From an uncultured Archangium sp. (GTDB lineage Bacteria; Myxococcota; Myxococcia; Myxococcales; Myxococcaceae): a stretch of DNA of 28,362 nucleotides. The stretch covers positions 1 through 28,362 of the forward strand of contig CAMLFP010000020.1 of assembly GCA_946479335.1 (NCBI GenBank), read 5' to 3'. Under the pieces are notes generated by a model. That model was given only the letters and a program-made list of their open reading frames with translations, searched no databases and was not told where the DNA came from. The stretch's first letter is position 1. Each line of letters opens with the position of its first letter. Shown in pieces: positions 22,406 to 28,362 of this stretch. The position numbers and the translations under genes are program-made.

Positions 22406-23725
22406 ATGGCGCAGACGCGGCTTTCGACGCAGCTCGATGAGACCGGCGCGCCGCTGCGCTGCCAGCTCCTCGTCGTCGATGGGCCTGATGCGCCGCGCGC
22501 GGTGCCGCTCGATGGTGAGGTCATCGTCGGCAGCGGGCCTGACGCACACCTGGTGTTGCGTGACGACACCGTCTCCGCGGCGCATCTCGCGGTGACGCCC
22601 GAGGGCGCGCGCTTTCGTGTCGTCGACCGCGGCAGCACCAACGGCAGCTTCTACGAGGGCTCGCGCTTCGACGCGCTGGAGGTCGGTGCCGGCGCGGCGT
22701 TCAAGCTCGGTCGCACCACGCTGCGCATCGAGCTGCAGTCGCGCGCGCTCGAGGTGCGGCCCTCGGCGTCACGAAGGCTCGGCGAGCTCGTCGCAGAGAG
22801 CGTCGCGATGCGCGAGCTGTTCGCGGTCATCGAGCTCTCCGCGCCGCGAGACGTGACGGTGTTGGTGACCGGCGAGACCGGCACGGGCAAGGAGCTCGTC
22901 GCCCGCGCGCTGCACGACCTGAGTCCGCGTCGAAAAGGCCCGTTCGTCACGGTGGATTGCGGCGCGCTCCCGGAGGCGCTGCTGGAGAGCGAACTCTTCG
23001 GCCACGTGAAGGGCGCGTTCACCGGCGCGCACGCCGACCGGAAAGGTGCGTTCGCGCGCGCTGACGGCGGCACGTTGTTCCTCGACGAGCTGGGCCGCGT
23101 CTCGCCCGCGGTGCAGTCGCGGCTCTTGCGCGCGTTGGAGGCGCGCACCGTGAAGCCCGTTGGCGCCGATGCGGAGCGCAGCGTGGACGTGCGCGTGGTG
23201 GCGGCGACGCCGACCGACCTCTCCATCGCGGTGGCGAACGGGAGCTTCCGCGCCGACCTCTTCTATCGGCTCTCGGTGGTGACCGTGGAGCTGCCGCCGC
23301 TCCGCGCGCGCCGCGAAGACCTGCCGCTGCTGGCCGCCGAGTTGTTGCGTCGCCGCGGCTTCGAGGCCGGAGCGCTCAGCGGTGAGAACCTCGACCGGCT
23401 CAAGAGCCACCGCTGGCCGGGCAACGTGCGGGAGCTGCGCAACGTGCTCGAGCGCGCGCTGGTGTTGTCGCCGGGCGCGCGCAACTTCTCGGAGCTGAAG
23501 CTCTCCGTCGGCGGCATCGAGAAGCCCGACGCGTTGGCGGTGCACACCGAGCTTCCGTACAAAGACGCGAAGGACGCGGTGCTCGACGCGTTCGAGCGCA
23601 CGTACCTGCGCGAGGTGATGGCGCGGCACCAGGGCAACCTCTCGGCCGCGGCGCGCGAAGCGCAGGTCGACCGCAAGCACTGGCGCGAGCTGCTGCGCAA
23701 ACACGGGCTGCACGACGGCGAGTGA
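22406..23725 (+). CDS. Sigma-54 activator with N-terminal FHA domain
   Basis: A 439-residue enhancer-binding protein. Residues 20-110 are an FHA domain with VGSGPDAHLVL, S57-A-A-H60 and GSTNG (76-80), the phospho-Thr binding residues. Residues 125-375 are the AAA+ domain: Walker A GETGTGKE (156-163), the sigma-54 contact loop GAFTGA (203-208) and Walker B LFLDELGR (D227, E228). The C-terminal Fis-type HTH covers about 410-436 (NLSAAAREAQVDRKHWRELL). The FHA domain replaces the usual receiver domain, so activity is likely gated by a Ser/Thr kinase, probably the one transcribed divergently. ATG 22406 is supported by the start of the FHA fold. Such FHA activators are a known myxobacterial specialty. 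Its target promoters are unknown, although a sigma-54 promoter (pilA) is present in this window. Confidence 0.94.
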   Translation: MAQTRLSTQLDETGAPLRCQLLVVDGPDAPRAVPLDGEVIVGSGPDAHLVLRDDTVSAAHLAVTPEGARFRVVDRGSTNGSFYEGSRFDALEVGAGAAFKLGRTTLRIELQSRALEVRPSASRRLGELVAESVAMRELFAVIELSAPRDVTVLVTGETGTGKELVARALHDLSPRRKGPFVTVDCGALPEALLESELFGHVKGAFTGAHADRKGAFARADGGTLFLDELGRVSPAVQSRLLRALEARTVKPVGADAERSVDVRVVAATPTDLSIAVANGSFRADLFYRLSVVTVELPPLRARREDLPLLAAELLRRRGFEAGALSGENLDRLKSHRWPGNVRELRNVLERALVLSPGARNFSELKLSVGGIEKPDALAVHTELPYKDAKDAVLDAFERTYLREVMARHQGNLSAAAREAQVDRKHWRELLRKHGLHDGE

Positions 23726-23726
23726 C

Positions 23727-24461
23727 TCACACGTCGATGACGATGGCGGTGATGTTGTCGTGGCTGCCGGCGGCGAACGCCGCGTCGACGAGGCGCTGAC
23801 AGGCTTCGCGCGCGTCGCCTCCGGGGAGCAGCGCGGCGAGCGCGTCGTCGGTGAACGGGTCGTACAGCCCATCGGTGCACAGCAGCAGCCGGTCTCTCGC
23901 ACGCACCTCGATGACCGACGTGTCGGCCGCGTGGTCTCCGGCGAGCCCCAGCGCGCGGGTGATTTGATTCTTGTAGGGGAACAGATGGCGCTCCGGCACG
24001 TCGGCGCCGCTGGCGACGAGCTGCGCGTAGAACGAATGGTCGACCGTGAGCGGCGTCAGCGCGCCGTCGCGGAACAGGTACACGCGGCTGTCTCCGACGT
24101 GCGCGATGGAGAGCGTGTGCTTCTCGAGCAGCACTGCGGCGACGGTCGAACCCATCTGCGACGACGTGCCTGACTTCTTGTTCGCGATGGAGCGATGCGC
24201 CTCGAGCGCGGCCATCGCCAGCAGGTTCTCATTCCAGCTCCGGTGCTTGCTGCCGCGGCCGGGCCACGTGCCTTCGGGGTCGCGACGCACGCGCTGCACG
24301 AAGTTCGACAGCGCCTCGACCGCGAGCGCGCTCGCCACTTCGCCCGCGTCGTAGCCGCCGAGCCCATCGGCGACCGCGAAGAGCTGCAGCGCTTCATCGC
24401 GGAGGAAGTTGTCTTCGTTGTTCGAACGGCGGCCGGTGATGGACAGAGAAGAGGAGTGCAT
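23727..24461 (-). CDS. PP2C-family Ser/Thr protein phosphatase
   Basis: A 244-residue metal-dependent phosphatase. Metal-binding motifs are present: N14-N-E-D-N (E16/D17), D32-G-L-G-G36, GSTVAAVLL, HVGDSRVYL, LLLCTDGLYD and the terminal GSHDNITAIVIDV. There is no membrane span, so it acts in the cytoplasm. ATG 24461 is the start because GAGGAG lies directly before it; a longer reading frame continues upstream without a phosphatase-like sequence. It is convergent with the FHA activator gene (one base between the two stops). It is a natural antagonist of the kinase at 21535-22380 and would reset FHA-readable phospho-Thr marks. Confidence 0.93.
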   Translation of the reverse strand: MHSSSLSITGRRSNNEDNFLRDEALQLFAVADGLGGYDAGEVASALAVEALSNFVQRVRRDPEGTWPGRGSKHRSWNENLLAMAALEAHRSIANKKSGTSSQMGSTVAAVLLEKHTLSIAHVGDSRVYLFRDGALTPLTVDHSFYAQLVASGADVPERHLFPYKNQITRALGLAGDHAADTSVIEVRARDRLLLCTDGLYDPFTDDALAALLPGGDAREACQRLVDAAFAAGSHDNITAIVIDV

Positions 24462-24593
24462 GACTCCTCGCGAGTGCGCGCCGCGTGCCGCCGCAACGCG
24501 CCGAAACTCCGACACCGCGTGGAGACCGGAGTCACCGGGAGCGCTGGTGAAGCCGGGGTGACGAGTCACCGGTTTCATGACAGAGGCGGCGCC

Positions 24594-25970
24594 ATGAACG
24601 CGGTGGTGGTGGTGATGCTCCTGTCTGCAGGAGCGGCGGAGTCTTCAGGTTTCTCGGTCGACGGCGCGGGCACCGCGTACCTCCAGCCGGCGTCGAGCAG
24701 CAGCGGCTCGGCGTCGTTGGGCACCGGCACGCACTTGCGGTTGGGCGTCGGCTACCAGTCGGGCGCGTTCTTCGCCGAAGGGCGCGCGTCACTGCTGCTC
24801 TCGTACGCCGGGCTCGGCCTGACGTTTCAAGACCTCGGCAGCCAGGTCGCGGTGGGCGTGCGGTGGCGCGGCTTCGTCGAGGAGCTCCGGGTCACGCTGT
24901 GGCCGTACAACTCGGTGACGGCGCTGCCGGTCTTCGACTGGGCCAACCGCATCGGCGTGCGGCCGCTCGACTTCGCACCGGCGGCATCGCTGCAGCTCTC
25001 GACGCGCGTCGGCACCCTCTGGGTGACCTCGCGCTTCCGGGCGCTGCAGAACGCGCTCAAGAACATCAGCGAGATCCGCCCTGACGTCTTCTTCGGGCTG
25101 AGCACCGTGTTGCCGCGCGGCTTTCAACTCGACGCGCGCGCGGCGTCGTTTCAGTACGGCCAGGTTCCCTCGTTGGGGCAGTCCGGAGTCGAAGCGCTCT
25201 CCGATGGCTTCATGGTGAGCGGCCGCCTGTCGTGGACCTGGAACGAGCCCGTCGGCCCCGCGATGGACTTCGACCTCTACAACACCGACCCGTGGCGCTT
25301 CGAGCGCTTCTTCGTCACGGAGGCGCGCGTCACGCGGGCGGCCCTGTATTTCTCGCTCGAAGGCGGTGGTGGCTCGCAGGTGCTGATGGACCCCGACAAG
25401 TACGCGACGATGAAGCGGCAACCGTTGGGTTGGGCCGATGCACAGCTGCGCGTGCGCGTTTCACAGACGCGGCTGTTTCTCACCGGGCGACTTCATTCGA
25501 CGTCGCTCGAGGTCGAGCCATTGCCGGCGCTCCCTCCGTACAGCGCGTTCGCTTCGGGCTCGACGCTGGCGCCGCGGCTCGAGCTGCTCGCGGGCTTCGA
25601 CGCCACGTGGCGTGCCGCGCGCCTGACGCCGGGCATTCTCGTACGGCTCACGCGACCTTCATCGGTGCAGGCGCCGCGCTTCGATTTTCAAGGCGCAAAC
25701 CCGCCCTCCGGGCTCGCCGGCCCGCGCACCGTCATCGTCTACGATGGCCCGATGTTCAGCATCACGCCGTACGGCGCGCAGGTGCGACCGCTGTTGAACG
25801 TGAAGTTCTCGCTCAAGTGGGAGCCCGTCGCGTTCTTGATGGTGGCCGGCGAGCTCACCCTCGAGAAGGACTGGAACGATTTGTATTTCGACACCACCGA
25901 CGGGTTGAACCAACCCGCGGCGACGAAGTTCGCGGTGCGCGGGCAGTTGCTGCTTCAGGCGCGCTTCTGA
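24594..25970 (+). CDS. Predicted outer-membrane beta-barrel protein
   Basis: A 458-residue secreted protein with signal peptide MNAVVVVMLLSAGAAES. The mature part is made of alternating amphipathic strands (for example LRLGVGYQSGAFFAEGRASLLLSYAG, FLTGRLHSTSLEVEP) and ends in LLLQARF, the C-terminal aromatic residue that BAM recognises. I see no enzymatic motif, and the family is unrecognised. AGAGG lies 7 bases before ATG 24594. A 14-base palindrome GGTGAC-GA-GTCACC (24557-24570) sits about 24 bases upstream of the start and may be an operator. It is divergent from the PP2C gene (132 bases) and convergent with the lipoprotein hydrolase, sharing the TGA-G-TCA stop junction. Confidence 0.75.
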   Translation: MNAVVVVMLLSAGAAESSGFSVDGAGTAYLQPASSSSGSASLGTGTHLRLGVGYQSGAFFAEGRASLLLSYAGLGLTFQDLGSQVAVGVRWRGFVEELRVTLWPYNSVTALPVFDWANRIGVRPLDFAPAASLQLSTRVGTLWVTSRFRALQNALKNISEIRPDVFFGLSTVLPRGFQLDARAASFQYGQVPSLGQSGVEALSDGFMVSGRLSWTWNEPVGPAMDFDLYNTDPWRFERFFVTEARVTRAALYFSLEGGGGSQVLMDPDKYATMKRQPLGWADAQLRVRVSQTRLFLTGRLHSTSLEVEPLPALPPYSAFASGSTLAPRLELLAGFDATWRAARLTPGILVRLTRPSSVQAPRFDFQGANPPSGLAGPRTVIVYDGPMFSITPYGAQVRPLLNVKFSLKWEPVAFLMVAGELTLEKDWNDLYFDTTDGLNQPAATKFAVRGQLLLQARF

Positions 25971-25971
25971 G

Positions 25972-27933
25972 TCACTCGCAGGCGTCGTCGACGCCGCGCG
26001 GCGACACGATGGACGGGCCTTCAGCCGTGCCGACTCCGGAGAGGAAGCACGCGACCTGCGACTGCACCTGCGTCATGTCGAACACGATGTAGTGCCCGAG
26101 GTCGAAGGGCACCGCGTACTGCGCCGTGCCCGCGGTCACGCCGTTCAGGTTGTTGTGCACCGGGTAGCTGGCCTGCGTGCCGCGGCCCTGCAGCGTCAAC
26201 GTGCGCTGCAACACGCTGCCTTCCACGGGCGCACCGATGAGCGTGGTCTGCAGCGCGCCGCCGATGGCCGCCTGTGCCTCCGGGTGGAAGTAGCCGTCGA
26301 GCACGCCCTGCGGCAGCAAGAACGGGTGCGCGACGTGGCCTTCATACGGCTCGACCGCGACGTGGCGCGCCTTGGCGACGGGGTCCGTCAAATCCCACAG
26401 CGTCTGGAAGGCGTGCAGCAGCGGGTGCGTGCGCGTGAGGCGCTCGCCCTCCTTGAACTCCAGCAGCAGCTCGATGAGCGAGTGCAGCGACGTCGGGTAC
26501 GTCGTCTCGGTGCCCACCTCGAGCAGCAGGCCGCCGGCGCCTGAGAACACGTACGCCTTGATGCGCGGGTCCACCGTGGCGATGGGGATGCCGATGGTGC
26601 TGCCCATCGAGTGGCCCATCGCGGTCAGCTTGTTCATGTCGACGTGCGCGCCGCCGGGCAGCTCGACCGTCTCCACGAGGCGCGTGAGGTAGACGACCTC
26701 CATCGCGCCGACCGACATGTTGTCGACGGTGGAGTCGATGTCGCCGAACAGGTTGTAGAGCTGCAGGCCGGTGGTGTCGGAGTTGCTGCCGTTGCGGTCG
26801 CCGTGCAGCGGGAAGTCGAAGCCCATCGTCGCGATGCCGCGGCGCGCGAGGAAGGTCGACGGCCCCGAGCCCGGAGGCGCGTCGCCCTGATCAGGCCGCG
26901 CGGCGATCTGCGGCAGCGGCCCACGGTCCATCACCTCGCGGTACTCGCCGCCGGAGCCGTGGAAGTAGATCATCAACGGCTGGCCGCTCGCCGGCGCGGC
27001 GCTCTTCGGCATGCCCAGCGAGAGGCGCACCGACTGCGTGCCCTGCTGCACCGGCTCCGTGCCCGCCTCGTTCCACACCACGCGGCCGTGGCCCGGCTTG
27101 TCACCCGACTGCACGAAGGGCACGCGGTAGCGCGCGGTGTAGAGCACGAAGTCGCCGTAGTCGGTCTGCATCGTCCACGGCTCCTCGAGCACCGGCGTGG
27201 GCAGCGTGTCGACCCACTTCGCGAGTTTCTTCAGCGTCGCGTTGGGGTCGATGGTCTTGAAGACGGTGCCGCCGACGATTTTCTCCGCGTCCATCTTCTT
27301 GTCGGCGAGGAAGGTCTTGAGCGGCGCGAGCGCGGCGACGGCGTTCGCGTCGGCGTCTTTCGTGGCGTGCAGCGCGTTCCAGAACGAGCGGCTCGCGCCC
27401 ACCGGCTTGCCGTTGGTGTCTTTCAGGTCGCTGGTGATGATGACGCCGTACGTCGTCAGCTCGCGGCGGGGGAAGCCCTGCACCGGCACGATGTGCAGCA
27501 GCTTCTCGGGCTGCATGGTGATGGCCGCGCTGGTGAAGCTGACGTCGAGGGGGAAGCGGCGGCCGTACTCCGGCGACGCGGGGTCGATGTCGATGAGCTG
27601 CACGGCGCCGCTCTCGGTGAGCGAGGCCTCCGCGGTCGGGAGCGACGTCGGGTCGAGGTCAGCGGTGAGCGTGAAGAACGCGCCGGCGTTGACGCCCCAG
27701 CCGTCGCGCACGCGGTCGTCGAGCGTCGTCAGCCACATCTGCATCAGCTCCGGGTGCGGGCCGGGCCAGCGGTTGTAGTCATAGGTGCCGTCGCTCTGCT
27801 TGCGCAGCTCGGAGGGGATGGGCCGCGACCAGAAGTCGCCCGACGGCTCGAAGCGCACCTGCGTGGGCTGCTCGGTGTACGCGGGCCCGCAGGCGGTGAG
27901 GGCGATGACGGCGGCGAAGAGAAGACGGCGCAT
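25972..27933 (-). CDS. Alpha/beta-hydrolase lipoprotein
   Basis: A 653-residue lipoprotein with lipobox L-T-A-C15 (after MRRLLFAAVIALTA), so it is probably membrane-anchored and faces the periplasm or surface. The alpha/beta-hydrolase core has the oxyanion segment YFHGSGG, nucleophile S442 in GHSMGS and a late candidate histidine H614 (LGHYIVFD). About 300 residues precede the core and include a beta-rich domain, the layout of large secreted bacterial esterases or lipases. The substrate cannot be told. No kinase, transporter or regulator is linked to it. It ends one base from the stop of the outer-membrane protein gene on the other strand. Confidence 0.82.
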   Translation of the reverse strand: MRRLLFAAVIALTACGPAYTEQPTQVRFEPSGDFWSRPIPSELRKQSDGTYDYNRWPGPHPELMQMWLTTLDDRVRDGWGVNAGAFFTLTADLDPTSLPTAEASLTESGAVQLIDIDPASPEYGRRFPLDVSFTSAAITMQPEKLLHIVPVQGFPRRELTTYGVIITSDLKDTNGKPVGASRSFWNALHATKDADANAVAALAPLKTFLADKKMDAEKIVGGTVFKTIDPNATLKKLAKWVDTLPTPVLEEPWTMQTDYGDFVLYTARYRVPFVQSGDKPGHGRVVWNEAGTEPVQQGTQSVRLSLGMPKSAAPASGQPLMIYFHGSGGEYREVMDRGPLPQIAARPDQGDAPPGSGPSTFLARRGIATMGFDFPLHGDRNGSNSDTTGLQLYNLFGDIDSTVDNMSVGAMEVVYLTRLVETVELPGGAHVDMNKLTAMGHSMGSTIGIPIATVDPRIKAYVFSGAGGLLLEVGTETTYPTSLHSLIELLLEFKEGERLTRTHPLLHAFQTLWDLTDPVAKARHVAVEPYEGHVAHPFLLPQGVLDGYFHPEAQAAIGGALQTTLIGAPVEGSVLQRTLTLQGRGTQASYPVHNNLNGVTAGTAQYAVPFDLGHYIVFDMTQVQSQVACFLSGVGTAEGPSIVSPRGVDDACE

Positions 27934-28012
27934 GGAGCGCGACTACTTCGCACGCGCCGTCACTGAAAGGGCGGGGCGAAGTCCATTCTCTCGAAATGGT
28001 ATGGGGCCGCGC

Positions 28013-28362
28013 ATGAGTGAAGTGCAGCGCATCTTGAAGCTGGCGGAGGGCAACGCGGCGAAGGCCTTCGACCTGGTGGAGAAACAGCTCTCGGTGCTGG
28101 TGCTGCGCACGCAGGTGATGCTGTCGCTCTCGGGCATCGTCATCACCGTCACCGGTTTCTCGGGCCGCGAAATCGCGCGCACCAGCGAGACGGCGCGCGT
28201 GCTGGTGGCGACGGGCATCCTCGTGGTGTTGCTGTCGGCGGCGGTGGCCATCGGCGGCGTGCTGCGGCTGCGGTGGCTGACGCAGGAAATCACCGACGAC
28301 ATCGAGGCCACGCTGACCAACATGCTGCGAATCCGCGACGCGAAGTCGCGCTTCCTCACCGC
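28013..28362 (+). CDS. Two-span membrane protein, unknown function (partial, runs off the window)
   Basis: An open frame from ATG 28013 to the window end encodes 116 residues: a helical N-terminus (SEVQRILKLAEGNAAKAF), a first hydrophobic span (VMLSLSGIVITVTGF), a short loop and a second span (VLVATGILVVLLSAAVAI), then a charged segment. An in-frame ATG at 28001 would add four residues. There is no stop, so the gene continues to the right. It diverges from the lipoprotein gene across 79 bases without a clear promoter. I do not recognise the family. Confidence 0.65.
   Translation, partial: MSEVQRILKLAEGNAAKAFDLVEKQLSVLVLRTQVMLSLSGIVITVTGFSGREIARTSETARVLVATGILVVLLSAAVAIGGVLRLRWLTQEITDDIEATLTNMLRIRDAKSRFLT

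Noticed and set aside
1..28362. CRISPR array, tRNA, rRNA or intact insertion sequence
   Set aside because: No regularly spaced repeats, cloverleaf or rRNA-like segments and no transposase coding were seen by reading both strands. A dedicated scan was not possible.

Overview
The window is high-GC DNA of a Myxococcota-type bacterium. I base this on the GC-rich, densely packed coding, a pilA-pilG-pilH-pilI gene order known from Myxococcus xanthus, a sigma-54 promoter in front of a long (about 200-residue) pilin, and a eukaryotic-like Ser/Thr kinase next to an FHA-sigma-54 activator and a PP2C phosphatase. No rRNA, tRNA, CRISPR array or intact insertion sequence is visible. I cannot place the organism below phylum or class.

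Positions 1-2343 hold the tail of an unknown gene, a secreted protein of unknown function, an AraC-family regulator and a stand-alone response regulator. Positions 2413-6437 pair a TMTC-like GT-C membrane protein with a fused FAD-monooxygenase/old-yellow-enzyme protein of the 2-aminobenzoyl-CoA (or salicylyl-CoA) hydroxylase type. A 164-bp element with perfect 15-bp terminal inverted repeats (6437-6600) separates this pair from a long minus-strand operon.

That operon runs right to left from the sigma-54 promoter at 16567-16582: pilA, a terminator, pilG, pilH, pilI, a TMTC-like GT-C/TPR protein, a second type IV pilin, a GT-C-like membrane protein and a YfhO-family membrane protein (6701-16515). 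Two more GT-C-like membrane proteins diverge from pilA on the plus strand (16697-19938). Two type IV pilins therefore sit among six multi-span membrane proteins that resemble lipid-linked-sugar glycosyltransferases. I infer a pilin or surface-glycan glycosylation locus built around the pilus ABC transporter genes.

Positions 19939-28362 hold a mannose-type PTS IIA protein, an HtrA-like protease with a PDZ domain, the kinase / FHA-sigma-54 activator / PP2C trio, a predicted outer-membrane beta-barrel, a large alpha/beta-hydrolase lipoprotein and the start of a two-span membrane protein. Convergent genes here are packed almost without spacers, several sharing palindromic TGA-N(0-1)-TCA stop junctions. 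The only loose convergent junction is the one holding the inverted-repeat element.
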